In this document: one piece after another, positions 9,494-18,729 of the stretch
Layout: each line of letters opens with the position of its first letter
How positions within the stretch are numbered: position 1 is the stretch's first letter
NCBI GenBank assembly: GCA_037200445.1
Contig: JBBCGH010000001.1
Span: forward strand, 2,542,001 to 2,606,000
Reading direction: 5' to 3'
Origin: Alphaproteobacteria bacterium
Lineage (GTDB): Bacteria; Pseudomonadota; Alphaproteobacteria; Rhizobiales; Xanthobacteraceae
DNA: 64,000 bases
The notes under the pieces: generated by a model
Databases searched by the model: none
The model's input: only the letters and a program-made list of their open reading frames with translations
What the model was told of the DNA's origin: nothing
Made by a program: the position numbers and the translations under genes

Positions 9494-10370
9494 ATGCGCC
9501 GGGTTTGACCCGCGCGAGCAGCCGCTGCGCACGCGTCAGATGCGGCCGGTCGTACATCACGCCGCCGATCCCGACGACGCCAGACGAAGGATTATCCGCG
9601 AAGGCCTTCACGATCGCCTGTGCTTTCGCGATCTCGTCGGGCGCGGGTGTGAACACCTCGTTGATGATCGCGACCTGCGCCGGGTGGATCGCCATCTTGG
9701 ACGTGAAGCCGTCGCGCCGCGCCTCGAGCGCTTCGGCGCGCAGGCCGTCCATGTTGCGGAAGTCGGCGTAGACGGTGTCGATCGCTTCGACACGCGCCGC
9801 CGCCGCGGCGGCAAGCGAGAGGTTGCGCGCGAGCCAATAGGGCGAGGTGAAGCGGCCTGCTTCATCCCGGTTTGCCTCGGCGCCGAGATCGGCGGAAAGG
9901 TCCTCCGCGCCCCAGGTGATGCCGGTCAGCCGCGCGCTTGCGCCCCGATACGTGCCACAGAGAAAGAGCGAGGCGGCGGTTTCGGTCGCGAGCGCCAGGA
10001 TATTGATCGTGCCGTCGGGGAGGCCGTGCAGCGCCTCGCGCGCGGCGAGCTTGGCGTCGAGATGCGTCACCGCCGGACCGCCCTCGGCCTTGGGCAGCAG
10101 GATCGCATCGGGGCGGCCCGCGACCACCGCATCGAGGTCGGCGTCGGTCAGGCCGGTGTCGAGCGCGTTCACGCGCACCACGAGCTGCGGCCGGTTCGCT
10201 GCGCTCGCGTGCTGCTTGAGATAGGCCAGCGCCGTCTGGCGCGCGCCCGCCTTGCGGTCGGCCGCGACCGAATCCTCCAGATCGAGGATCAGCGCATCGG
10301 CGCCGGACTCTGCGCCCTTGGCAAGCTTGCGCTCACTGTCGGCCGGGACGAAGAGGTAGGAACGGACCAT
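9492..10370 (-). CDS. HpcH/HpaI (CitE-like) CoA ester lyase
   Basis: 292 residues from the ATG at 10370, whose first base is shared with the stop of the upstream MaoC gene (TAATG), so translation is coupled. MVRSYLFVPADSERKLAK is the classical CitE/Mcl start. ADALILDLEDSV and LALATETAASLFLCG carry Mg/CoA site residues, and GFTSKMAIHPAQV is the signature C-terminal motif. Family members cleave or condense malyl-, citramalyl- or methylmalyl-CoA. With the MaoC hydratase the pair could process a mesaconyl-CoA-type intermediate; the substrate is inferred. Confidence 0.88.
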   Translation of the reverse strand: MVRSYLFVPADSERKLAKGAESGADALILDLEDSVAADRKAGARQTALAYLKQHASAANRPQLVVRVNALDTGLTDADLDAVVAGRPDAILLPKAEGGPAVTHLDAKLAAREALHGLPDGTINILALATETAASLFLCGTYRGASARLTGITWGAEDLSADLGAEANRDEAGRFTSPYWLARNLSLAAAAAARVEAIDTVYADFRNMDGLRAEALEARRDGFTSKMAIHPAQVAIINEVFTPAPDEIAKAQAIVKAFADNPSSGVVGIGGVMYDRPHLTRAQRLLARVKPGA

Positions 10371-10855
10371 TACTTCGGCCGCATCAGCATGAAGGCCTGG
10401 CGCTTGCACTCGGCGACGAGTTTCTCGTTCTGGTTATAGGCGCGGATGTGCAGGTCGACGATGCCGGCGCCGGGACGCGATTTCGACTCACGCTTCGAGA
10501 GCACCTCGCTCGAGCAGTGGATGGTGTCGCCCTCGAACAACGGGTGGGGGAATTTCACGTCCGTCATGCCGAGGTTCGCGATGGTCGTTCCGACAGTCAT
10601 GTCGGAGACTTGAATCCCGACCATGAGACCGAGCGTGAACAGCGAGTTCATCAGCGGCTGGCCCCAGTCCGTCTCCTTCTCGCAAAACTCCCGGTCGATA
10701 TGCAGGGGCTGCGGGTTGAGCGTCATGTTGGAGAACAACATGTTGTCCATCTGCGTCACGGTGCGGCGCAGCGTGTGCTGATAGGTCCGACCGACCTCGA
10801 AGCCCTCGTAATACATGCCCCCGCGCGGGCTTCGTGTGGCTGTCATCTCCGCCAT
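10370..10855 (-). CDS. MaoC-family dehydratase (mesaconyl-CoA hydratase-like)
   Basis: The ATG at 10855 is preceded by a strong AGGAGG, giving 161 residues. The hot-dog fold hydratase segments are seen: GMYYEGFEVGRTYQHTLRRT, then TLNPQPLHIDREFCEK and GLMVGIQVSDMTVGTTIANL. Unlike canonical MaoC proteins the D-x-N-P-x-H motif reads N-P-Q-P-L-H, as in mesaconyl-CoA/beta-methylmalyl-CoA hydratases. It is coupled to the CitE-like lyase, which is the usual partner. Confidence 0.85.
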   Translation of the reverse strand: MAEMTATRSPRGGMYYEGFEVGRTYQHTLRRTVTQMDNMLFSNMTLNPQPLHIDREFCEKETDWGQPLMNSLFTLGLMVGIQVSDMTVGTTIANLGMTDVKFPHPLFEGDTIHCSSEVLSKRESKSRPGAGIVDLHIRAYNQNEKLVAECKRQAFMLMRPK

Positions 10856-10961
10856 GTAGTCCTCCTGCACCGGGTTCCGGATTAACCAGTCGTTTACCAT
10901 AACCGCCCCATCCTGCGACGCGGCGGGGAAGTAGGGCAGTCCGGCCGGTCAAGGCGCGCCC

Positions 10962-12131
10962 ATGGGCACCGACGCAGCAATCGATATTGCGACCCGCATC
11001 AGCGGGGCGACGGCTGATGTCGCAACGCGCGTCACCGGCGCGATCCGCGATGCCGCGCGCGCGACCGGCGCGGGCTTCGAGTATCTGCTCAATACCGCGC
11101 TGCGCGAATCAAATCTCAATCCGAACGCCAAGAACAAGGCCTCATCGGCCACCGGGCTCTTTCAATTTATCGACCAGACCTGGCTCGCCAACATGAAGCA
11201 GTCGGGCGCTTCGCTCGGCTATGGCAAGCAGGCCGATGCGATCACCAAAACGTCGTCGGGGCGCTACGTCGTGAAGGATCCGGCGATGCGCAACGAGATC
11301 TTCGGGCTGCGCAAGGATCCGACCGCGAACGCCGTGATGGCGGGCGCGTTCGCCAATTCGAACGCCAAGGTGCTGACCGACCGGCTCGGCCGCAAGCCGA
11401 CCGACGGCGAACTCTACATGGCGCATTTTCTCGGCGCGTCGGGCGCGTCGCGGTTCATCCGCGCGGCCGAAGCCAGCCCCAATGCCAAGGCGGCGGCGCT
11501 GTTCCCCCGCGCCGCGCATGCCAACAGCTCGGTTTTCTATGACAATGGCGGTCAGGCGCGCAGTCTGAAGCAGGTCTATGCGGGTCTCGTTTCGCGCCAC
11601 AACGTGATCGGGAACGCCACGCAGGTCGCGGATGCAAAACCCGGGGATGCGGTGCAATCCGCCTCGCTGTCGGCGCCCGCACCGTTGCCACGCGCGCGAC
11701 CGATCATCCTGCCCGATGTGGCGGCGACCGGAACGGTGAATGTCGCGTCGCTGGGCGCAGCGACGGCGGCGTCCAGTGCGACGAACGTTGCCCAACCGGT
11801 TGCGGCACCGGTCGTCACGACGACCTCGCCAGCGGCCGCGCCGGCGACATTCTCCGAGCGCCTTGCGGCGTTTCCCGAAGTGTCCGCGAGCGCCTATGCA
11901 AGCGAGACGCCGAAGGCGCCGATGTTCCAGTCGCTGTATCAGTCCGACGAGCGCGGACCGGTGGCGCCGATCGTGCGCGAGTTGTGGGGCGCGCGTCACG
12001 CGACCTCGGTCGAAACCGCGGATGCGGTTGCGCCGGCCGCCAATGCGCCCGCATCAGGCAGCGGCACGCCGGTTAACGCGCCGCTCGATCTGTTCCGCTT
12101 CCTGCGGCCCTCGGCGCGGCGTCCCGCCTAG
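10962..12131 (+). CDS. Lytic transglycosylase SLT-domain protein
   Basis: 389 residues. The N-terminal domain has FEYLLNTALRESNLNPNAKN, with the catalytic Glu in the E-S pair (Glu49-Ser50), followed by SSATGLFQFIDQTWL and GELYMAHFLGASGA. These are hallmarks of soluble lytic transglycosylases that cleave peptidoglycan with anhydro-muramic acid formation. No signal peptide is evident. The C-terminal 170 residues are Ala/Pro-rich and of low complexity. Its position upstream of DUF2336 and Hpt/response regulator genes may mean a link to cell-cycle or envelope remodelling, which is inference only. Confidence 0.85.
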   Translation: MGTDAAIDIATRISGATADVATRVTGAIRDAARATGAGFEYLLNTALRESNLNPNAKNKASSATGLFQFIDQTWLANMKQSGASLGYGKQADAITKTSSGRYVVKDPAMRNEIFGLRKDPTANAVMAGAFANSNAKVLTDRLGRKPTDGELYMAHFLGASGASRFIRAAEASPNAKAAALFPRAAHANSSVFYDNGGQARSLKQVYAGLVSRHNVIGNATQVADAKPGDAVQSASLSAPAPLPRARPIILPDVAATGTVNVASLGAATAASSATNVAQPVAAPVVTTTSPAAAPATFSERLAAFPEVSASAYASETPKAPMFQSLYQSDERGPVAPIVRELWGARHATSVETADAVAPAANAPASGSGTPVNAPLDLFRFLRPSARRPA

Positions 12132-12261
12132 AAAAATCGCGCTTTTGCGTCTTAATAATTCGGCAAGAATCCCAAAGAGTTATGGTGAACCGTTTGTTAA
12201 GCCGCATGGCTTAACTTGTGCACGTCGCCGCGTGTGATGCGGCTCGTTGCGTCGGTCGGTC

Positions 12262-13443
12262 ATGATTGTTCGCCAGTTCCTGCAGTGGGTTCGTACCGCG
12301 GAAGCCGCCGAGCGCGCGGAAGCGACCAGCGCGCTCGCCCGCGCCTACCTCTACTCCGATCTCTCGGACGACGATCGCGCTGCCGCCGAAGGCGCGATGA
12401 TCCTGCTGCTCGACGATCCCTCGCCGTTGGTGCGCTATGCGCTCGCCGATGCGCTAGCGGCGAGCGACGATGCGCCGGCCGCCGTGGTGCACGCGCTGAT
12501 CAACGATCAGCCGGACATCGCCACGATCGTGCTGGAGCGCTCGCCGCTCTTGCTCGACTCCGATCTGGTGGATGCCGTCGCGGTCGGCGGCGCCACGATG
12601 CAGAGCGCGATCGCGCGCCGCGAGTTGTTGCCGAGGGCGGTGTCGGCCGCCATCGCGGAGGTCGGCGCGGCGGAAGCTTGCCTGACGCTGATCGAGAATG
12701 TGCGCGCCGACGTCGCCGAGTTCTCGCTCGCGCGCATCGTGCAGCGCTTCGGGCATCTCGCGGCAATCCGCGAGTCGCTGCTCTCCTGGGGCGGCCTTCC
12801 GGCCGCGATCCGGCACACGCTGGTCGTCAAGCTCTCCGAGACGCTCACGGGTTTCGTCGTCGCGCGGAACTGGATGGAAGAGGGCAGGGCGCAGCGCATC
12901 GCGCAGGAGGCCTGCGAGAAGGCGACCGTGATTCTGGCGGCCGAGACCGACCGCGAGGACGCCTCGCTCATCGGGCATTTGCGCGAGACCGGCCAGCTTA
13001 CCGCGGGGCTGGTGCTGCGCTCGCTGCTCTCCGGCAATGTCGACTTCTTCGAGCAATCGCTCGCCGAACTTTCCGGCCTTCCGGCCTCCCGCGTCAGCGC
13101 GCTGCTGCACGACCGCCGCGCCGCGGGCTTCAAGGCGGTCTATGAGCGTGCCGGGCTGCCGGGCTCGGTCTATCCAGCGTTCCGCGCCGCGATCGAGGCG
13201 ATGCACGATGACGGCTTCGCCGAGCCGGGCGGCAACACACGGCTCAAGCGCCGCATGGTCGAGCGCGTGCTGACCAGCTGCGCCACATTGCCGGCCGGTG
13301 ACGTCGAGCCGCTGATGATGCTGCTGCGCCGCTACGCCACAGAGGCCGCACGCGAAGAGGCGCGGCTGTTCTGCGACGAACTCGTCGAGATGGACAATCT
13401 GGTCCCGGCGAACGACACCGGACGGATGGTGGTCGCGGCGTAG
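12262..13443 (+). CDS. DUF2336 domain-containing protein
   Basis: The ATG at 12262 (MIVRQFLQWVRTAEAAERAE) gives 393 residues; a TTG five codons earlier is also in frame. The protein is an all-helical HEAT-like array rich in LLxDPSPLVRYALADALA-type segments, which is the DUF2336 pattern of alphaproteobacteria. Function is not established; relatives sit near signalling genes. Here it is convergent with an Hpt/response regulator pair, only 2 bp separating the stop codons, so a signalling role is plausible. Confidence 0.8.
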   Translation: MIVRQFLQWVRTAEAAERAEATSALARAYLYSDLSDDDRAAAEGAMILLLDDPSPLVRYALADALAASDDAPAAVVHALINDQPDIATIVLERSPLLLDSDLVDAVAVGGATMQSAIARRELLPRAVSAAIAEVGAAEACLTLIENVRADVAEFSLARIVQRFGHLAAIRESLLSWGGLPAAIRHTLVVKLSETLTGFVVARNWMEEGRAQRIAQEACEKATVILAAETDREDASLIGHLRETGQLTAGLVLRSLLSGNVDFFEQSLAELSGLPASRVSALLHDRRAAGFKAVYERAGLPGSVYPAFRAAIEAMHDDGFAEPGGNTRLKRRMVERVLTSCATLPAGDVEPLMMLLRRYATEAAREEARLFCDELVEMDNLVPANDTGRMVVAA

Positions 13444-13445
13444 TG

Positions 13446-14024
13446 CTAAGGCACCAGCGACGGCGCCAGGATCGATTCGAGCGCGTCGGGGCTGTCGCGG
13501 TTTTCGTGCAGCAGAAACTCGTCGGTGACGTGGCGCAGCTTCTCGGCCAACTCGGCCGCATACTTGCCGACGTCGCCGCGGGTATTCTTGTGCATGATCG
13601 CGCGCACGGCATCGACATGCTGGTCGATGAGCCGAAGCGGCAGGCGGGCGACGTCGGGCGTGTGTTCGATCAGGCGGCACAGGCTGTCGGCGACCGGCGC
13701 GACCAGCGGATAGCCAAATGTCGCCGCCTGGCCCTTGATGTCGTGCGCCGCGCGGAACAGCACGTCCTTGTTGCCCGGGGTGATCCCTGAGGCCTTGATC
13801 GCATTGCGCGTCGCATCGAGGCGCATGCATTCCTGATTCATCCAGACCGAGAAATCCGCGGCGAGCTCCGCAAGCGCGGCTTCCGCGCGCTCCACCGGAT
13901 CGAAGGGGATCTTTTCGCCCGGCTTGATCTTCTGCACCGCCTTCTTGAGCTTGTTCGGCGGCACGATCACCTCATGGTCGGCGAACGTCGAGACCGCCGG
14001 GAGGTTCGCCTTCTTGGTGTTCAT
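13446..14024 (-). CDS. Histidine phosphotransfer (Hpt) domain protein
   Basis: 192 residues. The phosphoacceptor His94 lies in FRAAHDIKGQAATFGYP, a typical Hpt signature (H-x-x-K-G). The helical bundle spans about residues 45-180, and the N-terminal 40 residues are basic. It overlaps the response-regulator gene by 4 bp, so the two are translated as a pair. It most likely shuttles phosphate between an unlinked hybrid kinase and the neighbouring receiver. No kinase gene is in the window. Confidence 0.88.
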   Translation of the reverse strand: MNTKKANLPAVSTFADHEVIVPPNKLKKAVQKIKPGEKIPFDPVERAEAALAELAADFSVWMNQECMRLDATRNAIKASGITPGNKDVLFRAAHDIKGQAATFGYPLVAPVADSLCRLIEHTPDVARLPLRLIDQHVDAVRAIMHKNTRGDVGKYAAELAEKLRHVTDEFLLHENRDSPDALESILAPSLVP

Positions 14025-14575
14025 CGGCCCTGTCCCGCGACGCCGGCCTTTTCGAGCAGCGGCTGTTGTTTGATGATGTCGGCCTTGCCGCCCTTGCGCC
14101 GCTCCGGCCCGGCGTAGTTCGGATTGGCGTTGCGCCGCCGGTCGGGGCCGAAATAGCTACGGGTGCGGATGAAGGGGCGCGGGTTCGCCACCACGTTGAG
14201 CACGCGCTGATAGAGCGCCTTGGCGGAAATGGGTTTGGCGAGAAACTCGGTGATGCCGGCGTCGCGCGCCGCAACCACGCGTTTCTTCTCGGAGTGGCCG
14301 GTGAGCATGATGATCGGCACGTGCGGATTGTTGTTCGCGCCCGGCTGGCGGATCATCTGCGTCAGCTCGAGCCCGTCGAAGATCGGCATCGCCCAGTCGG
14401 TGATCACGATGTCGGGCGAATAATGGGTGAAGGCCTCGAGGCCGGCCGCGCCGTCTTCCGCCTCGTAGACCTCGCGGGTGCCGAAGCCATGCAGCAAGGT
14501 GCGCAGGATGCGGCGCATATGCGCGTTGTCGTCGATGACGAGGAAACGCAGCCGGTTGAAGTCAATGCGGACCAT
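14021..14575 (-). CDS. Single-domain response regulator (CheY-like)
   Basis: 184 residues. Receiver residues are all present: Asp15/Asp16 in VIDDNAHMRR, phosphoacceptor Asp60 in IVITDWAMP, Thr92 in IMLTGHSEKK and Lys114 in FLAKPIS. There is no DNA-binding domain; after residue 130 a basic, disordered tail (YFGPDRRRNANPNYAGPERR) follows. The D-R-R-R / P-E-R-R tail is typical of alphaproteobacterial receivers paired with Hpt proteins. It is translationally coupled to the Hpt gene downstream. Confidence 0.92.
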   Translation of the reverse strand: MVRIDFNRLRFLVIDDNAHMRRILRTLLHGFGTREVYEAEDGAAGLEAFTHYSPDIVITDWAMPIFDGLELTQMIRQPGANNNPHVPIIMLTGHSEKKRVVAARDAGITEFLAKPISAKALYQRVLNVVANPRPFIRTRSYFGPDRRRNANPNYAGPERRKGGKADIIKQQPLLEKAGVAGQGR

Positions 14576-14680
14576 GAAGGCGCGGCCTGACGGGCGTGCC
14601 GGCGAATGCCGGCACGTCAGCGGCAGGCTAGGGAATCCGCGTTAACGAAGCGTTTAGGATACGGGGGCGCGTTTTTGTTT

Positions 14681-14731
14681 GCGCATGATCTTGTCCGAAA
14701 ATCGGTCCCCCGCTTTTCGGGAATCATGCGC
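14681..14731. repeat. Short palindrome of the GCATGATC family
   Basis: Starts GCGCATGATCTTGTCCGAAA and ends CTTTTCGGGAATCATGCGC. This is a short (51 bp) member of the family seen four more times in the window. Its last base is the last base of the nadK stop codon on the minus strand, so it may act in mRNA 3'-end formation or protection. Confidence 0.8.
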
Positions 14732-15510
14732 TAATACCCGAACTGCTCGCGCAAAATGCGCTCGTCGAGGCTGTGGGCGGGGTCGAACAGCATCGGGATC
14801 GAAATCTTGTGATCCATGCCGACCTCGACCGAGCGAACGGCGCGCACCTCGTCATGATCGGCAACGGCTGCGACCGGTCGCTTCTCCGCCTCGAGCACCT
14901 CGATCACGACCTTCGCACGGTCCGGCAGCAACGCGCCGTGCCAGCGGCGCGGGCGGAACGGGCTGATCGGGGTGAGGGCCAGCAGCGGCGCCTTGATCGG
15001 AATGATCGGCCCCTGCGCGGACAGGTTATAGGCGGTCGAGCCCGCGGGCGTCGCGACCAGGACGCCATCGGCGACCAGTTCGGCGAGGCGCTCCTTGCCG
15101 TCGATCAGGATGCGTAGCCGCGCCGCTTGGTGCTTCTGGCGGAAGAGCGAGACTTCATTGATGGCGTGTGCCTCGTGCCGTCTCCCGGTGGCGTCGAGCG
15201 CGCACATCAGCAGGGGATGGATCAACGTGGTCTCGGCCTCGGCCAGACGCTCCGGCAGGTCGTCCTCGCGAAAATCGTTCATCAGGAAGCCGACAGTCCC
15301 GCGATGCATGCCGTAGATCGGCTTGCCCGATTTCATGAAGGCGTGCAGGGTCTGCAACATCAAGCCGTCGCCGCCGAGCGCGACGATCACGTCGGCGTCC
15401 GCGGGCGCCGTGTCGCCATAGCGCTTCGCCAGCCGCGCGCGCGCGTCCTGCGCTTCGGCGATCGGGCTTGCGACGAAAGCGATCCGCGGGTGGCGGGATT
15501 TTGCAGTCAT
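14731..15510 (-). CDS. nadK: NAD kinase
   Basis: 259 residues. Phosphorylates NAD to NADP. The invariant GGDG motif is at residues 46-49 ([12 protein letters not shown]), the NE/D motif is in [10 protein letters not shown], and the C-terminal substrate motif is in [33 protein letters not shown] also fits the family. The length matches the short bacterial form. The gene is divergent from cutA with about 40 bp between the starts, and its stop codon abuts a dispersed palindrome. Confidence 0.96.
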   Translation of the reverse strand: MTAKSRHPRIAFVASPIAEAQDARARLAKRYGDTAPADADVIVALGGDGLMLQTLHAFMKSGKPIYGMHRGTVGFLMNDFREDDLPERLAEAETTLIHPLLMCALDATGRRHEAHAINEVSLFRQKHQAARLRILIDGKERLAELVADGVLVATPAGSTAYNLSAQGPIIPIKAPLLALTPISPFRPRRWHGALLPDRAKVVIEVLEAEKRPVAAVADHDEVRAVRSVEVGMDHKISIPMLFDPAHSLDERILREQFGY

Positions 15511-15551
15511 GGTCCAAGGTCGGGTGGTTAGCGCCCGCCAGGAGGATGCTC

Positions 15552-15881
15552 ATGAGCGAGCGCGCGGTGTTCGTCTATACGACCTATCCCTCCCTTGTCG
15601 AGGCGGAGCGGATCGGGAAGGCGGTGCTGGAGCGGCGGCTCGCGGCCTGCGTCAACATCCTGCCGGGCATGATCTCGCACTACTGGTGGCAGGGCAAAAT
15701 CGAGCGCGGCGAGGAGGTCGTCATGATCATCAAGACCCGCGCCTCGCTCGCCGATGGCGTGCGCGCGGCCGTGAAGGAGATGCACCCCTTCGACACGCCG
15801 GCGATCCTGGTGTTGCCGATCGAGGGCGGGGAGGCGGGGTATCTGGCGTGGCTTATGGCTGAAACGGAGGCGGGGTCATAA
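15552..15881 (+). CDS. cutA: CutA divalent cation tolerance protein
   Basis: 109 residues from the ATG at 15552, six bases after GGAGG (15541-15545). VFVYTTYPSLVEAERIGKAV, then AACVNILPGMISHYWWQGKI, EEVVMIIKT and HPFDTPAILVLPI are the full CutA pattern. It is a small, very stable trimeric protein linked to copper tolerance in E. coli, but its biochemical role is unsettled. A dispersed repeat begins 3 bp after the stop. Confidence 0.96.
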   Translation: MSERAVFVYTTYPSLVEAERIGKAVLERRLAACVNILPGMISHYWWQGKIERGEEVVMIIKTRASLADGVRAAVKEMHPFDTPAILVLPIEGGEAGYLAWLMAETEAGS

Positions 15882-15884
15882 TGC

Positions 15885-16058
15885 GTGTCCCGGGCGCAAC
15901 GCAGCACGGAGTGGTGCGTTGCAGACCCGCGACCGTTAGAAACCGCTGAGCTTGGAACGGTCCCGCATCTGCGCAGCAGCACCATAAGGCCGCTACGCGG
16001 CCGTCTAAGAACGCCGACGCTTCGCGTCGGCTATGGTGCTGCAGCGCGTGCGGGACAC
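15885..16058 (-). repeat. Dispersed two-hairpin repeat, copy 1 (174 bp)
   Basis: Bounded by GTGTCCCG and its inverse CGGGACAC. Read on the minus strand it starts GTGTCCCGCACGCGCTGCAG, passes GCAGATGCGGGACC, then GGGTCTGCA, and ends GCGCCCGGGACAC. The same landmarks in the same order occur on the plus strand at 19172-19302. An extra GC-rich hairpin (about 15988-16035) expands this copy. It fills the whole gap between cutA and the convergent TPR gene. Confidence 0.75.
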
Positions 16059-16061
16059 AGA

Positions 16062-16616
16062 TCAATACGAAACCGTGCCTTCCATGCCGCCCTTGAGATC
16101 CTGGTACTCCTTGCAGTCGGTGCCGCAGATCAGGCGGATCTTCTCGAGCATGTCGCCGGCCTTGAGCATGTTGCCCTGCTCGACCTGCCACATCCCGTAA
16201 TACTGCCAGGTCTTCACATGCTGCGGATCGATCGCGAGCGCATGCTCGTACCAGTATTTCGAGAGATCGTAATCGCCGAGCTTGCGTGCCGCGTAGCCGA
16301 GCTCAGTCGCGACATCCGGATGGTCGTCAGCCTCGAGCGCCTTGAAGGCCGCGAAGGCGGCCTCGTAGTTGCCGGCCAGTTTCAGCGCATAGGCTGCGCG
16401 ATACTGATCGAGGAATTCCTGCTCGGATTTCTTCTGCTTTTTCTTCGTGCCGGTCGACTCCTTCTGCCCGGAAGCGGGCTTCTGGGTCGAGGACGGTCCC
16501 GGGTTGCGGGCCCCGGGCGGGTCGGGCTCGCCCGCGGCCAGCGCGGCGCCGACGCCAAGCGACAGCGCGAAGAGCGACGCAGTGGTCAGAACGGACAAGC
16601 GGCTGAGACGAGTCAT
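16062..16616 (-). CDS. Exported TPR-repeat protein
   Basis: The ATG at 16616 (MTRLSRLSVLTTASLFALSL) gives 184 residues. The signal peptide ends at GAALAAGE, followed by a Pro/Lys-rich linker with a KKKQKK stretch. TPR units follow: QYRAAYALKLAGNYEAAFAA, ATELGYAARKLGDYDLSKYW and KTWQYYGMWQVEQGNMLKAG. The C-terminus has ICGTDCKEYQDLKGGMEGT, where two cysteines may form a disulfide. Probably a periplasmic protein-interaction module. No partner is evident. Confidence 0.8.
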   Translation of the reverse strand: MTRLSRLSVLTTASLFALSLGVGAALAAGEPDPPGARNPGPSSTQKPASGQKESTGTKKKQKKSEQEFLDQYRAAYALKLAGNYEAAFAAFKALEADDHPDVATELGYAARKLGDYDLSKYWYEHALAIDPQHVKTWQYYGMWQVEQGNMLKAGDMLEKIRLICGTDCKEYQDLKGGMEGTVSY

Positions 16617-16714
16617 CGGGTTCCCTCCCTGGGCAGGACTCTGCTGCATCATACGACGGAACACATGACCACTGTAGGGCATTCCGGCGGGCCCCTTCAA
16701 CTCGCCGTGATTGG

Positions 16715-16744
16715 ATCAAAGGGGCCAGCCGAAGGGCTAGCCCC
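16715..16744 (-). terminator. Probable terminator after the TonB receptor gene
   Basis: On the minus strand GGGGCTAGCC pairs with GGCTGGCCCC across a CTTC loop (one G-T wobble), followed by a short TTTGAT. It sits 9 bp past the receptor stop codon. The T tract is weak but the stem is strong. Confidence 0.7.
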
Positions 16745-16752
16745 TGGCAGCG

Positions 16753-18729
16753 TCAGTTCGTCCGCACCTTCACGCCCGCAAACACGCCCGCGCCCGGCGA
16801 GCGATACGAGTAGACCTCCTCGTAGCGCTGGTTGAATACGTTTTCGGCCCTCACATAGACCGTCGACCAGGGGGTCGTGTCGTATGAGATCATGCCGCCG
16901 ACCAGCGTATAGGCGTTCAGCGTGGTGGTCGAAGACGGGAAGGTGAAAATCGTGTCGGTCATCTGCCCGTTGTAGATGACGTTGACCGTCGCCTTGCCGC
17001 GCCCCTGGTCGAAAAGCACGGTCGCGGAGCCGGAGGCCGCGTGCGGCGGGCGGCGGATTTCCTGAACGCCCTGATCGTCCCGCGCGTCCGTGAAGGTGTA
17101 GGTGCCGGAAAGGGTGAGCCAGTCGAACGGCTTGAACCTGCCGGTCACTTCGACGCCCTGCCGCGTGGAGGTGCCCTTCAAATTGTCGACGCTCGACTTG
17201 TTCACCCCATTGTCCAGAACCGAGATCAACACGATCTCGTTCTGAAGCCGCGAGTTGAAGTACGTCACGTCGAACAGTACCCGCCCGTTCCAGAAGGTCT
17301 GCTCCCAGCCGGCGTCCCAGCCGATGGAGCTTTCCGGAATAAGGTTTGCATTCGGCTTGAACGTGCTGGTGATGAAGCCGAACTGCTCGATGAAGCTCGG
17401 GTTGGTGACGCCGCGCCCGACGCTCGAATGGATGCGCGCGCCGGTCGTGCCGAGCTTTTGCGAGAGCGAATAGCGCCAGGTGTATTCGTCCTCGAACGGC
17501 TCGTTGAAGTCCTGGCGCTGAGCGATCGAGATCGTGGTTCCGCTCCACGGGACATCGAGCACGTATTCGCCGCCGACGCTGTTGGTGGTGCGCGTGTATC
17601 CGTTGCGCGCGGCATCGACGTCCGCCGGTGTAAAGAAGTCCCTCAGAATGCTGCTGGTGAACGAAAAATTCTCGCGCCGGGTCTCGAGCAGGCCGGTAAT
17701 GCGGTGCGTCTCGCCGCCGGCGAAGTTGCTGTCGACCAGGAAGCTGCTCTTGTAAGTCAGCGTTTGCGCGGTGCCGAGCGAGGTCGACGTCGGCAGGAAG
17801 TTCTCGAGCCCCTCCACGCCCGTGCGCGATCCGGTCCATTTCGCCGACTGGATCCAGCGATCGTTGAAGAGCTTGAGTGTGCCCTCGACACGCGTCAGTG
17901 TTTCGTCGGTCTTGGTGCCATACCCGGGCGCATCGACGACAAGGCCGTTGTTGACGAAAAACGGGTCCTGCGGATCGGTCGACGCATTGCGGGTAAGATA
18001 ACGCACGAACCCTTCGACATTGAAGTAGGGGAGGATATCGACGCCGGCCTTGGTGGTGACGGCGGCGCGCTTCGCGCCGTCGGGCTCGTTGCCGTCGCGC
18101 GCGATGTTGAACCCGTTGGTCGTTGCGGCGGTTGCGGTGGTCGAGCCGTAGACCGGCCCCCACGCGCCGCGGAAGGTTGCCGAGGCATCGGCAGACCGCT
18201 GCGAGCCGCCCTCGACGCGCGCATTGAACTCGGGCTTGGCGAGGCCGCGCCCGGATTTCGTCTCGATGGTGAGCACGCCCGAGAGGGCGTTCGCGCCGTA
18301 GAGGCCGGATTGGGGCCCGCGCAAGAGCTCGATGCGCTGGATGTCGTCGAGCGGAATGTCGGCGAAATTGTATTCGCCATCGGCGACCGCGTTCGCCGGC
18401 ACCCCGTCGATCATGACCAGCAGGTGGTTCGCCTCGGTGCCGCGCACGCGAAACTGGGTGAGCGAGCCGCGCGAGCCGCTTTGGCTCACCGCGACGCCCG
18501 GGAATGTGCGGATCACGTCGGCAAGCTGCATGAAGCCGGTGGCGCGCGCTTCGTCGCCGGTCATCACGGTGACCGACGAGCCGGTTTTGTTGGCTGCGAT
18601 CGGCTCGAGGCTCGGCGAGATGACGACGAGCTCGGGCAGGACAGTGTTTTGTGCATTGGCCGCGCCGGAAAGCGCAGCCAGCAGTGCGCCGGCCGCAAGG
18701 CCGGATTTCAGTGTGGCAAGATTTGCCAT
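16753..18729 (-). CDS. btuB: TonB-dependent vitamin B12 receptor (BtuB type)
   Basis: 658 residues. The signal peptide ends ANAQ, followed by a TonB box-like LPELVVISPS. The plug domain (about 45-165) has VSQSGSRGSLTQFRVRGTEA, then HLLVMIDGVPAN and RIELLRGPQSGLYGANALSG. The barrel follows, ending in an aromatic-rich strand with YSYRSPGAGVFAGVKVRTN. It is an outer-membrane receptor that uses TonB energy. The cobalamin assignment comes mainly from the B12 riboswitch directly upstream on the same strand. No BtuCDF transport genes are in the window. Confidence 0.93.
   Translation of the reverse strand: MANLATLKSGLAAGALLAALSGAANAQNTVLPELVVISPSLEPIAANKTGSSVTVMTGDEARATGFMQLADVIRTFPGVAVSQSGSRGSLTQFRVRGTEANHLLVMIDGVPANAVADGEYNFADIPLDDIQRIELLRGPQSGLYGANALSGVLTIETKSGRGLAKPEFNARVEGGSQRSADASATFRGAWGPVYGSTTATAATTNGFNIARDGNEPDGAKRAAVTTKAGVDILPYFNVEGFVRYLTRNASTDPQDPFFVNNGLVVDAPGYGTKTDETLTRVEGTLKLFNDRWIQSAKWTGSRTGVEGLENFLPTSTSLGTAQTLTYKSSFLVDSNFAGGETHRITGLLETRRENFSFTSSILRDFFTPADVDAARNGYTRTTNSVGGEYVLDVPWSGTTISIAQRQDFNEPFEDEYTWRYSLSQKLGTTGARIHSSVGRGVTNPSFIEQFGFITSTFKPNANLIPESSIGWDAGWEQTFWNGRVLFDVTYFNSRLQNEIVLISVLDNGVNKSSVDNLKGTSTRQGVEVTGRFKPFDWLTLSGTYTFTDARDDQGVQEIRRPPHAASGSATVLFDQGRGKATVNVIYNGQMTDTIFTFPSSTTTLNAYTLVGGMISYDTTPWSTVYVRAENVFNQRYEEVYSYRSPGAGVFAGVKVRTN

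Noticed and set aside
12454-13830. Minus-strand frame opposite DUF2336
   Set aside because: It overlaps two real genes and looks like a shadow frame, with an Arg/His/Gly-rich composition and no start signal.
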